Assembly (NCBI GenBank): GCA_002309475.1
Contig: DBXJ01000066.1
Coordinates: 1-8,415 of the forward strand
Source: Bacteroidales bacterium UBA1215
GTDB lineage: Bacteria; Bacteroidota; Bacteroidia; Bacteroidales; WCHB1-69
Length of the DNA: 8,415 bases
Reading direction: 5' to 3'
Shown here: in pieces, positions 1 through 6,730 of the stretch
Layout: every line of letters begins with the position of its first letter
Numbering within the stretch: the first letter of the stretch is position 1
Program-made: the position numbers and the translations under genes
Notes under the pieces: model-generated
What the model saw: only the letters and a program-made list of their open reading frames with translations
Database searches by the model: none
What the model was told of the DNA's origin: nothing

Positions 1-89
1 GTAGAAATTTCAAAGAGCTTTTAGACGAGGTAGAGACCTCTTTTGAACTTCACATCTACAATAGTAGAAATTTCAAAGAGCTTTTAGAC
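1..89 (-). CRISPR. Type V-A CRISPR array, leader-proximal end
   Basis: Two direct repeats are visible. One is complete (54-89, 36 bp); the other (1-26) is cut by the window edge, and its 26 bases are identical to the matching part of the first. They flank a 27-bp spacer (27-53). Read on the minus strand the repeat starts GTCTAAAAGC and ends in ATTTCTACTATTGTAGAT, the hallmark 3' end of Cas12a repeats. It forms the short stem TCTAC/GTAGA (68-64 with 59-55) around a TATT loop (63-60), preceded by the AATTT that takes part in the Cas12a pseudoknot. Orientation follows from this: the spacer lies 3' of the stem, transcription runs leftwards, and the leader is at 90-269. The spacer at 27-53 is therefore the leader-proximal, most recently acquired one. 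The array continues beyond position 1, so its size is unknown. No match to the spacer was noticed elsewhere in the window by eye. Confidence 0.97.
54..89 (-). repeat. Complete first CRISPR direct repeat (36 bp)
   Basis: This is the leader-proximal repeat and the expected integration target for Cas1-Cas2. The right edge (89, GTC on the minus strand) is the leader-repeat junction; the left edge (54) abuts the spacer. The processed crRNA handle would be the last 19-20 nt of this unit on the minus strand, by analogy with known Cas12a crRNAs. Confidence 0.95.
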
Positions 90-269
90 CCCTATTTGCT
101 TTTAATTTTGCAAAAGTACAATAAAAAGCAATACAAATCTGCAACTTGCAAAAAAAAATCAATGACTGAAAAAACGTTTTTTTTCCCCACCCCTGATTTG
201 TATATCACTTGTAATATCTAAAAATCAAACTGTTCTATTTTTTTACAAAATCGGGAAGATACCGGTTTG
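90..269 (-). promoter_or_regulatory. CRISPR leader between cas2 and the array
   Basis: This 180-bp stretch between the cas2 stop and the first repeat is very AT-rich, with long A and T tracts. It contains no open frame of note. It includes a perfect palindrome A6-CG-T6 (169-182) and a C-rich patch (185-192) in an otherwise AT-rich run. The position matches a type V-A leader, which carries the array promoter and the cis signals for polarised spacer integration. I see no GC-rich hairpin that would end the cas operon transcript here, so read-through from cas2 into the array is possible. Confidence 0.8.
111..118 (-). promoter_or_regulatory. Candidate array promoter, -7 box TACTTTTG
   Basis: On the minus strand 118-111 reads TACTTTTG, a full match to the Bacteroidota -7 consensus TAnnTTTG. 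Transcription would start near 104-106, giving an RNA with only about 15-17 nt before the first repeat at 89. A TTTG at 137-134 could act as the -33 element, but its gap of 15 bp is shorter than the usual ~19, so that half is weak. Confidence 0.55.
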
Positions 270-542
270 CTAAAAATACACCACATCCTGATCTCTATGT
301 ATTGCATTCCCGAACTTCCTAACTTTTGCATTGCCAATGTCAAAAATAACAACACTATCGGCACCTCCGAATTGTTTGGAAAAAACATTTTCAATTTTCA
401 ACACAATGTTATCTGTCACCCGTGATGTGTTATTGATTTCATAAACAGAATATTGCAATCGGATTGCACCATTTTTTGTGAGCATTTTAGCAAAGCGTCC
501 ACGCAGCTTGTCATTGGCAATATCATAACTAATGATTATCAT
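270..542 (-). CDS. cas2: CRISPR-associated endonuclease Cas2 (type V-A)
   Basis: This 90-residue protein is a small ferredoxin-fold Cas2, the bridging dimer that holds two Cas1 dimers in the integration complex. The first beta strand MIIISYDI carries the conserved aspartate (D7). It is followed by the typical helix with basic residues (KLRGRFAKML) and the second strand with RLQYSVYEI, then a strand SVVIFDIG and a short C-terminal tail ending DVVYF. The length is normal for the family (about 85-100). The ATG at 542-540 overlaps the cas1 stop in an ATGA arrangement (4 nt), which points to translational coupling. It is the last gene of the operon and lies 180 bp from the first repeat. In the Cas1-Cas2 complex Cas2 has mainly a structural role, so D7 need not be catalytic for adaptation. 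Confidence 0.96.
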   Translation of the reverse strand: MIIISYDIANDKLRGRFAKMLTKNGAIRLQYSVYEINNTSRVTDNIVLKIENVFSKQFGGADSVVIFDIGNAKVRKFGNAIHRDQDVVYF

Positions 543-1507
543 ATCAAAAATTGAGGATAATTGTCTTCAGTCGCACATCTCATAAAATTTCTGTAATATG
601 ACTGAATATATTTGAATGTTTCGGTCTTATACGGAATCAAAGCGTCATAGAACACTTTGCAATAATCTGAATTCTTCTTGATTTTCAATTTATATTCCCC
701 TTTTACAACATCAAAATCCTGTTCTGAAAACTGTTTTCTGTTGTATGCCGACCTGACAGCCCTTTCAATAATGCATCTGAAAGGCTCCATCAAATCACAA
801 ATCAAAGATTTTCTCTTGAACCACAACCGATGATACACGCCAATATAGGGGTCAAAACCAAACATTCTAACAAAACACTCAATATAATTGAATAGGATAG
901 TGTAACCAATGTCAAGTGTCGTATTCAATGCGTCGCATTTTACTCGTGGTTTTCTTGATTTCCAGTTGAAATCTTGAAAAAATGCCGAGAAATATTCTTT
1001 TGCTGCTAAACCTTCAATGCCCATCAGACTATTGTATTGGTTTATTGAAGGTAGTTTATACAAACATTCACCACAAAATTCTATTGCAGCTTTTGTGGTA
1101 GTATCGGTTTTTCTAGTCTTTTTTAGCGTTTCTATTTGATTGGTGATTTTGTTTTTAACAAGGATTTTTGCTATAGAAATATCGTCTGTTGAAAACGTAT
1201 GTTGCTTTTGTCTCAATAGAAAGTTTGCTTCAGCCGAGTTCGCCCAATAAAATACAGGTCTAAAACTTTGATTGACCACAATTAAAGCGACATTATATTT
1301 TTTGCATTTATCAATCAGTGGGGTGGTGATGCGAATATGACCGATAATAAACAAAGCCAGTATCTTTTGAAAAGGCATTTTTGTCAAAGTTTTGTTTTCT
1401 TCAACATCTTCGAGTGTCAATTCTCCGTTGCACACTCGCAAATCTCGTTCTTGAATGCAGTTGATGACAAAAATCGACCTATATTCTATGTCTTTGTTAG
1501 TAAACAT
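539..1507 (-). CDS. cas1: CRISPR-associated integrase Cas1 (type V-A)
   Basis: Cas1 is the metal-dependent integrase that inserts prespacers at the leader-repeat junction. The protein is 322 residues from the chosen ATG. The N-terminal beta domain (about 1-90) is followed by the helical catalytic domain. The active-site set is visible: E165 in MGIEGLAA, H226 in GVYHRLW, and D238 and E241 in ICDLMEPF, corresponding to the Glu/His/Asp triad of the family. The frame stays open to a GTG at 1528, seven codons upstream (MTKPKKT-). I prefer the ATG at 1507 because it gives the usual V-A Cas1 start MFTNKDIEYRSIF, follows a purine-rich GAAGAAG stretch and overlaps cas4 by only 11 nt. Downstream its TGA overlaps the cas2 ATG. 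Family assignment is certain; the start is likely but not proven. Confidence 0.96.
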   Translation of the reverse strand: MFTNKDIEYRSIFVINCIQERDLRVCNGELTLEDVEENKTLTKMPFQKILALFIIGHIRITTPLIDKCKKYNVALIVVNQSFRPVFYWANSAEANFLLRQKQHTFSTDDISIAKILVKNKITNQIETLKKTRKTDTTTKAAIEFCGECLYKLPSINQYNSLMGIEGLAAKEYFSAFFQDFNWKSRKPRVKCDALNTTLDIGYTILFNYIECFVRMFGFDPYIGVYHRLWFKRKSLICDLMEPFRCIIERAVRSAYNRKQFSEQDFDVVKGEYKLKIKKNSDYCKVFYDALIPYKTETFKYIQSYYRNFMRCATEDNYPQFLI

Positions 1508-2090
1508 TGTCTTCTTCGGTTTTGTCACACAAATTACAATAGATGCAATGCCGGCATTTGTTCGGATTCACCGGTATGGAGATTGACGGATTATATGCTT
1601 TGAATGAAGCAATAAAGTTTTTCAATTCTTGTTTATTATCTTTTGACGGGATACCAATAGGTATCATCTTATTCGTGGAAATTTCATAAAAGGCAATGCT
1701 TTCTATTTCATATCCCATTTCCGTCATGCAATAAAACTGTGCCCACAACTGGTATAGTTGTCCTTGATAGATTTGTTTTAGTTGGTACTTCCTTTCTATC
1801 AACTTTTTCTCACTTCGTTTATATACATCAATTTTGCCCATCAGTCCAAGTTGTTCAGAATAAACAGGTAATGCAAATATGTCATCGCTGCGATTGCTGG
1901 AAGTCTTTGAATCAACAGGCTCATGCGCCAACTTGCCCTTCGTTTGCGGTGTAGCATGATACAATCCTTCATCCGTTTCCATATACACATTATGCAGGTA
2001 TATGGAATACGGACAAAAGATAAAATCGTTCAGGGTTGAAATGGATATGTAGTCTTCCACTAATTTAAGTGCTGTGCAAACTTCAACCAT
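1497..2090 (-). CDS. cas4: CRISPR-associated nuclease Cas4 (RecB-like, Fe-S)
   Basis: Cas4 is a PD-(D/E)XK nuclease that works with Cas1-Cas2 to select and trim prespacers next to a correct PAM. The protein has 197 residues, usual for V-A Cas4. Visible parts: C26 in DFIFCPYS, a RecB motif I histidine (H56 in KGKLAHEP), D88 in GKIDVY, and the E99-x-K101 pair in LIERKYQL. A Q-rich helix follows (QGQLYQLWAQ, from about 109), and a C-terminal cysteine cluster lies at C179, C182, C185 and C188 (CRHCIYCNLC). C26 plus three of the C-terminal cysteines would bind the Fe-S cluster. The ATG at 2090 is the only start that keeps C26, since the next Met is residue 37. It overlaps the end of cas12a by 31 nt and cas1 by 11 nt. 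No lesion is seen. Confidence 0.95.
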   Translation of the reverse strand: MVEVCTALKLVEDYISISTLNDFIFCPYSIYLHNVYMETDEGLYHATPQTKGKLAHEPVDSKTSSNRSDDIFALPVYSEQLGLMGKIDVYKRSEKKLIERKYQLKQIYQGQLYQLWAQFYCMTEMGYEIESIAFYEISTNKMIPIGIPSKDNKQELKNFIASFKAYNPSISIPVNPNKCRHCIYCNLCDKTEEDNVY

Positions 2091-5000
2091 TCTTTATTAC
2101 TGATAGCCAACCTGATTTTTGACAAGTCGCCATTGGTCTGCTTAATCTGCTTAATAACCCACAAGCCTTTGCGTGCAATGTTGTAGGCTCCGTTGGCATC
2201 AGCGTTTTCGGGCAGGTTCTTTCCGCATTTGCGGCTATCGTAGAACTCACAGTTGGCATTCATGACGGGCGAAATCAGATAATCTGTTTCCGTTCCCGTG
2301 ATGCTGTTTCGCATTTGCAAAGTCAGGTGCAGCAGGTGCAGCAAATCTTTGAAGAATGCCACATCGGTCTGGCTGCAAATCTGCTCTTTCAGGTTACCAT
2401 TCAAATCCAGTTTGTATTTGGCAAACAATTCCTTGAATTTATCTGTCAGGCAGAACTCTATGCTGTCGAACTCGCTGTTCTTCTCTGGGTTACGCTTCGT
2501 CTCAATACGTGTGCCGTAGGTGCAAAGTGTCCATTTTGTGCGTGTGCCTTCAGCTTTAGTGGTGAATTTGCCGTAATCAAACGCAAATTCAAACCAATCT
2601 TTTGCCTGATTGTAGCGGATGCTCTCAAATTTTCCGAAGAAAACTTTTGCTTTTTCCATATTTTCATAGCGGGTGTCAAGCAAGTTCACAAAACCGGTTG
2701 TGGGGTCCATTTTGCTGGTGTTCCAAGCCGGAATGTAGAACAGAAAACCGCTTTGCTTGCCTAATTTTTGGAAACTTTCAAATTTGTTGGTCAGTTGGTA
2801 TGCGTTCAGCACACCGCCCGTTTTGTCAGCATCGATTTTCTTGTCAACAAGGTAATTCAACTTGTCAATCAGCATTTTTTCAAATTTCTGATAAACTTGT
2901 TTTTCCACCTTTTGGCGACCACGCATAAAGCCCATATTCAAATCTTCAAGTACCACAATAGCGTTGTATTTCACCATCAGTTCGGCAATTTTGTGAACCA
3001 CCTGGCTCATATAGCCTTCCTTCAACTCCTTGATGTTTTCAATAGTCTGCCAACTGCGGCGGGCTTCGTCGCGTTGCTTTTCCTTTGCATTCAAAAGGTT
3101 ATGGTAGTTGGTGCGGTAGGTATTGCCGTTATATTCGTTAACAATCTCGTTCAGTGAGTATTGCTCAACAATATTACCTTTCAAATCAATAAGCGAAAGG
3201 TAGAGCAAATGCCGTTCGCCACGGTCAATGCCGATAATGTGTGTAGCGTTGGATTCTTTTAGAAACTCGTTCACCTTTGGATTGATATTGTTGATTCCCG
3301 CTGCCTTGAAATTCATTGTAATAGGTACGTGGAATTGGAATTTGTCAACCGTATAGCGACGGTCTTTAATCAGGTCATAGGCAAACGTGCTTTCCTTTTT
3401 CTGGTTTTGGGCGTTTTTGTTCGCAATCGGTTGGTTGGCGGGGTGCGTCGGCTTCGTTGCCACAAGGCTATGCTTGCGGAAGAAGACTTCGGCTTCGCCG
3501 TTCAGTTTGTACACCACATTGGCAAGATTTTTCTCATCAAACAATGCTTTCCAATAGAGCGTGTGCATATTGGGTGTGCCCTTGCTGAAAGGCGAGAAAT
3601 CTTTGTTGTAGATTTGGAAAAGATAGATTTTGCCTTCGTCAACCAATTGGTTGATATATTCGGCTGACACGTTGCGGAAATTTATCATGTAGCCTTGCTG
3701 CTCAACCTCGCGGTAGAATCCGCTCAAATCTTCGTAACTGCTTGTCGGCGAAAACTTAAAGCCGAATTTGCTCCAATCTTCGTGCTTTTTGATTGACTCT
3801 TTGAAGAAGTCAATAAGTGCGTGGCAGTCAGCAAGATTGAATTTTTCGCCTTTTTTGTGTGTTTCGTTTTCGTAATTGCTTACGATTTTATTGCTTGGTT
3901 TGAATTCGTCAATACGAGATTTTGAAAAGAATACTTTCGGCAGCATTTTGTTGGCTCCGGGCAAAAGTTTGTACTCCATTTTCTCATAGCAATCGCCTTC
4001 CGAAACTAAATTTTCAGGCTTCAGCACCTTGTTGTGCCGCTTGTCGATAATGGCTAGATAATAATTGCCGTCTTTCCGCAGCAATGTGCAGGTATTGTCG
4101 GATTCCTTGTTCAAATCCCAACCCGCCAGCAATGTGGAATTGTCGAAATTGATTTTGATTTTCTCATCCGAATATGGCTTTTTAGTCATTCGGTTTCGCA
4201 CCATATTGTATAATGGTGTGATTTGGTCGAGCGTTTCCCAAAGCGGTGTAAACTCGCCATAGAAACTATTGTCTTTCTCGCTTTCTGTGCCACTGCCCAA
4301 CAAAGGTTTCACAAAGTGTTGCAAATCCTTGATTGTGTCGAGCAAATTCTTGATTTTCTCAACATTAGCCTTGTCTTGCGAAAGGCTTTTGTCTGTTGGA
4401 TATTCCGTATTCAGCAGTTGTTTTATTTCGGTGTAGGCATTTTCAATACGTGCAAAATGGTTGAGTTTTTGTCCGTTTTCGTTGTCCTCGGCACCCATTC
4501 TTGCAAAATAGTTTTCAAGCGGTTTGAAATCGTCGGTTTGGCTTTTCAACAAATCATTAATGAATCCGATAGAATAATTGTCGTTGCTTTTCAATAGTTT
4601 AGAAATTCTTTCATCATATTTCTCGCCACTTTCGGTTTTCTTTTTCGGATTAGCCGATTGTAGATTCTCAATCACGGCATTCTTTATCACCGACCAGTTG
4701 CCAAAGTGTTTTTGCGAAATGTCGGTAAGTTGCAAATCGTTAGGCAGATATATGTGTTCAAGGTCGTAGTCTTTGATATTGGTCAACAATAGTTTAAGTG
4801 CGTCAAAAACCTGTTCTTTCAAGTCTTGATAGCATTTTTCAATGCTTTGCAGCATATCGTTGTCATTCTCAAATTCATCGGGCAGCCACGATATGGCGTT
4901 GCGCTCACTCAAAATCTGCTTGAAAAGTGGTTTCAGTTTTGGCAGCCGCTTCGTTTTGTCTTTTTGTTGTTGGTTGTAAAGATTGATATACTCGTTAAGT

Positions 5001-5839
5001 CCTTGAATTTTAGTGCTATCGTCCAACGTTTTTCCGCCAATAATAGCGTTGTAAACATCAATTTGAGTTTGAGTCAGCACCATCGAGAAGTAGTCCAATT
5101 TGAACATATCAGCCAAATTGCAGACATTCAGATATGGTTCCATTGCTTTGTAAAGTTCGTCGAAATGCTGCGACACGTCGCTTGCGGCGATTTTCTCAAA
5201 CACATCCATATTGTCAACGAACTTTGGAAGATTCTCGTTTATCATTCGGTGGGCAATGGAAGTGGCCTTGTCTTCAGCAACATACATATTTCGTCGATTG
5301 TCATAAAAACCGACAAAGTATGTGGTGAAATCGTTGAATTGTGCAATTTCTCTTTGTGTGCTTTCTTGAATCAGTTTCACCTCATCATCAGTCAGTTGCT
5401 CATTGCCTGGCACACTGCGAATAATTTTTTCATAGTAAGGCGTACTTACAAATTCCGTCAAGTCTTCGCGGATAAGTTCTTTGCCAAACAGCCGTTTGTA
5501 ATAGTCATCTTTGACAAAACGATCCGAAATCTGTTTGCGCAGGCTCTCCTGAATCTTTGGCAAATCGGTTTTTCGCTTTTGGTCGGAAGTTGGAAGGTGA
5601 TAGAGCATATAAAACTCTTTCAATTGGCTTTGTTCCAATTCAAAATTATTCAGTTGGAGTTCTATAAAACTTTTGTGAAACTCATCAATCACTTTTTTCA
5701 CGACTTTGTATGCAGTTGCACGTTCGCTATCGCGTTCAAGAATGCCGTTTTTCTCAATGTTTTCTTTTGTTTTGCCAATTGGCTTCAATTCAAAGCGAAG
5801 GGTTTTGGACACGGAATACAAATTTGTGAAATCTTTCAT
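2060..5839 (-). CDS. cas12a: Cas12a (Cpf1) effector nuclease, type V-A
   Basis: This is a 1259-residue single-protein effector that processes its own pre-crRNA and cleaves DNA with one RuvC site; known members are about 1200-1310 residues. The N-terminus FTNLYSVSKTLRFELKPIGKT is the family's WED-I start. REC1/REC2 lie roughly at 20-530, and WED/PAM-interacting regions at about 530-865. RuvC residues are D872 (GIDRGERHLLY), E965 (VVLEDLNMGF) and D1214 (NADANGAYNIA). The Nuc arginine is R1177 (LQMRNS), and the bridge-helix tryptophan is W930 (RRSWQTIENI). The crRNA-processing set H799, K808 and K825 keeps the spacing of Francisella Cas12a H843/K852/K869 (+9, +26). PAM-contact lysines K578 (AGWDLNKE) and K635 (GANKMLPK) are kept, so a TTTV-like PAM is expected by inference. 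As recalled, it is closest to Porphyromonas/Prevotella Cas12a. It is the first gene of the operon, has a TAATTTTG box 54 bp upstream, and shows no frameshift or missing motif. Confidence 0.98.
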   Translation of the reverse strand: MKDFTNLYSVSKTLRFELKPIGKTKENIEKNGILERDSERATAYKVVKKVIDEFHKSFIELQLNNFELEQSQLKEFYMLYHLPTSDQKRKTDLPKIQESLRKQISDRFVKDDYYKRLFGKELIREDLTEFVSTPYYEKIIRSVPGNEQLTDDEVKLIQESTQREIAQFNDFTTYFVGFYDNRRNMYVAEDKATSIAHRMINENLPKFVDNMDVFEKIAASDVSQHFDELYKAMEPYLNVCNLADMFKLDYFSMVLTQTQIDVYNAIIGGKTLDDSTKIQGLNEYINLYNQQQKDKTKRLPKLKPLFKQILSERNAISWLPDEFENDNDMLQSIEKCYQDLKEQVFDALKLLLTNIKDYDLEHIYLPNDLQLTDISQKHFGNWSVIKNAVIENLQSANPKKKTESGEKYDERISKLLKSNDNYSIGFINDLLKSQTDDFKPLENYFARMGAEDNENGQKLNHFARIENAYTEIKQLLNTEYPTDKSLSQDKANVEKIKNLLDTIKDLQHFVKPLLGSGTESEKDNSFYGEFTPLWETLDQITPLYNMVRNRMTKKPYSDEKIKINFDNSTLLAGWDLNKESDNTCTLLRKDGNYYLAIIDKRHNKVLKPENLVSEGDCYEKMEYKLLPGANKMLPKVFFSKSRIDEFKPSNKIVSNYENETHKKGEKFNLADCHALIDFFKESIKKHEDWSKFGFKFSPTSSYEDLSGFYREVEQQGYMINFRNVSAEYINQLVDEGKIYLFQIYNKDFSPFSKGTPNMHTLYWKALFDEKNLANVVYKLNGEAEVFFRKHSLVATKPTHPANQPIANKNAQNQKKESTFAYDLIKDRRYTVDKFQFHVPITMNFKAAGINNINPKVNEFLKESNATHIIGIDRGERHLLYLSLIDLKGNIVEQYSLNEIVNEYNGNTYRTNYHNLLNAKEKQRDEARRSWQTIENIKELKEGYMSQVVHKIAELMVKYNAIVVLEDLNMGFMRGRQKVEKQVYQKFEKMLIDKLNYLVDKKIDADKTGGVLNAYQLTNKFESFQKLGKQSGFLFYIPAWNTSKMDPTTGFVNLLDTRYENMEKAKVFFGKFESIRYNQAKDWFEFAFDYGKFTTKAEGTRTKWTLCTYGTRIETKRNPEKNSEFDSIEFCLTDKFKELFAKYKLDLNGNLKEQICSQTDVAFFKDLLHLLHLTLQMRNSITGTETDYLISPVMNANCEFYDSRKCGKNLPENADANGAYNIARKGLWVIKQIKQTNGDLSKIRLAISNKEWLKFAQHLN

Positions 5840-5892
5840 ATTAATTATTATTTAAAATTTTTAAATCTCATATTAAAACATTTTCAACTCTG

Positions 5893-5900
5893 CAAAATTA
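5893..5900 (-). promoter_or_regulatory. Candidate cas operon promoter, -7 box TAATTTTG
   Basis: On the minus strand 5900-5893 reads TAATTTTG, matching TAnnTTTG. The start of transcription would fall near 5886, giving a leader of roughly 45-50 nt before the cas12a ATG. The leader is almost pure A/T (TTTAAATAATAATTAAT before the ATG) without a Shine-Dalgarno, as is common in Bacteroidota. No good -33 TTTG lies at the expected distance. Confidence 0.5.
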
Positions 5901-5974
5901 TACTTTTTTATGATTTAATTACTTACTTATTCATTATTTTTTTATCAACACATAAAATATTTTAAATTATTAAG

Positions 5975-6484
5975 CTATTCTTCATTTTGGAACATAAAAT
6001 TAGTATTGAATTTGTTATGTTTGCAAAAGCGAACAATGGTGTTTATTGGCGGGAAATGTCCGTGCAATGCTTCATAAACTTCCATTTTTTGCACAATATT
6101 GTCTATTTCGGCACCGGTAAATTCAAATTCCGATGCCAAGTAGGCGGCATCTTCATCAGGTATAGCTACAGCAGCCGACCAGTGCTTGAATGGTTCTGCT
6201 TTGGGTGAAGGTATTGACTGGATAATACGTAAAATGCCTTTTACATTGGCGCAGTCAGTAGCATATTTTTTGCCATCGGCACTTGGCATTTTCAGTTGTA
6301 CCCAAAATGGGTACAACTCATATTCCTTTAAATCACGGTCTTTCATTTTCCGCCAGTACTGGCGAGGATTTGGCGAGTCAGTCAATGCTTCTACTACATC
6401 AACCAATGAGAAGTACCACTGTTCTTCCTCTTCATTCCACGCGGAACGGATTTTCTTGTCCTGAAATAGTTTGATGTTGGTCAT
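5975..6484 (-). CDS. Chimeric BRO-N / AAA-lid-like protein, possible gene remnant
   Basis: This 169-residue protein is not a standard family member. Residues 1-102 (MTNIKLFQDKKIRSAW..WYFSLVDVVEALTDS..PRQYWRKMK..IIQSIPSPKAEPFKHW) match the BRO-N domain of phage-type antirepressor proteins found widely in Bacteroidota. In full-length relatives PSPKAEPFK is normally followed by a conserved continuation (W-LA-VG..) and well over 100 more residues. Here the text switches at about residue 101-106 to IPDEDAAYLASEFEFTGAEIDNIVQK and then HFPPINTIVRFCKHNKFN. That stretch resembles the C-terminal lid/sensor-2 end of Bacteroidota AAA+ ATPases (..DFTGGQIDNIVRK..). No Walker A or B motif is present. The best reading is an in-frame deletion joining two same-strand genes. 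A natural short BRO-N protein with its own C-terminus cannot be excluded. It lies upstream of and codirectional with cas12a, 135 bp away. BRO-N recognition is firm; the AAA part is from memory and moderate. Confidence 0.7.
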   Translation of the reverse strand: MTNIKLFQDKKIRSAWNEEEEQWYFSLVDVVEALTDSPNPRQYWRKMKDRDLKEYELYPFWVQLKMPSADGKKYATDCANVKGILRIIQSIPSPKAEPFKHWSAAVAIPDEDAAYLASEFEFTGAEIDNIVQKMEVYEALHGHFPPINTIVRFCKHNKFNTNFMFQNEE

Positions 6485-6510
6485 AACTTTTTGCCGTTTA
6501 TTTCATTTTT

Positions 6511-6604
6511 TATTTTTGCAGAACAAAATTTAAGCAATTCACAATAAGGATTATTCCGTTGTGAAAACATTGAAAGCGGGGCTTATGTCTCGCTTTCTTT
6601 TTTT
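6511..6604 (+). ncRNA. Candidate small RNA with two TTAT-loop hairpins
   Basis: A plus-strand TATTTTTG box (6511-6518, fits TAnnTTTG) has a TTTG 17 bp upstream (6490-6493). Transcription from it would start near 6525 and stop at the terminator at 6572-6604, an RNA of about 80 nt. Inside, TTCACAA (6538-6544) pairs with TTGTGAA (6559-6565), with an inner GGA/TCC stem and a TTAT loop. The terminator hairpin also closes on a TTAT loop. No plus-strand gene lies upstream for over 6 kb in this window, so the terminator needs some such transcript or is a relic. I do not recognise a known RNA family. Confidence 0.35.
6572..6604 (+). terminator. Strong intrinsic terminator, plus strand
   Basis: GAAAGCG (6572-6578) pairs with CGCTTTC (6591-6597). 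The stem extends inward through G-T, G-C, G-T and C-G pairs to a TTAT loop (6583-6586), about 11 bp in all, and is followed at once by seven T (6598-6604). The T tract is only on the plus strand; on the minus strand the stem is followed by AATGTTTTC, so the direction is rightward. Confidence 0.85.
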
Positions 6605-6722
6605 GTTGCTATAAATTTGTCTGCCTGTCATGTGCTGTTTTTTTCTTACTTTTGTATTTTTTTCACCGCTGAAAGTACACAAACACTTTTTGCTCTTTCC
6701 GTTAATTCATAAATCCACCGTA

Positions 6723-6730
6723 CAAAATTA
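6723..6730 (-). promoter_or_regulatory. Possible minus-strand -7 box TAATTTTG
   Basis: On the minus strand 6730-6723 reads TAATTTTG. It would drive leftward transcription towards the BRO-like gene with a long (about 230 nt) leader running antisense to the candidate small RNA. A TTTG lies 14 bp upstream, inside the 6741-6757 palindrome, which is a shorter gap than usual. This is a sequence match only, in an AT-rich region where such boxes arise by chance. Confidence 0.3.

Noticed and set aside
2315..3157. Several plus-strand frames of 100-150 codons opposite the 3' half of cas12a
   Set aside because: They are complementary-strand shadows of the RuvC/Nuc coding region, with low-complexity F/H/Q-rich translations and no start context.
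4826..5965. A 379-codon plus-strand open frame antisense to the start of cas12a
   Set aside because: It lies almost wholly opposite cas12a codons, its translation is rich in F, H, I and L without any recognisable domain, and cas12a on the other strand carries full family motifs. It is a shadow frame.
5840..5974. Search for a repeat-like regulatory RNA upstream of cas12a (a CRISPR-repeat mimic that could guide Cas12a to its own promoter)
   Set aside because: No ATTTCTAC or GTAGAT-type handle is present in 5840-5974 or 6485-6807; only simple A/T tracts and promoter boxes are seen.
6525..6604. The candidate small RNA as a tracrRNA-like partner of the array
   Set aside because: Cas12a needs no tracrRNA, and the region shows no meaningful complementarity to the CRISPR repeat beyond a few A/T-rich bases.
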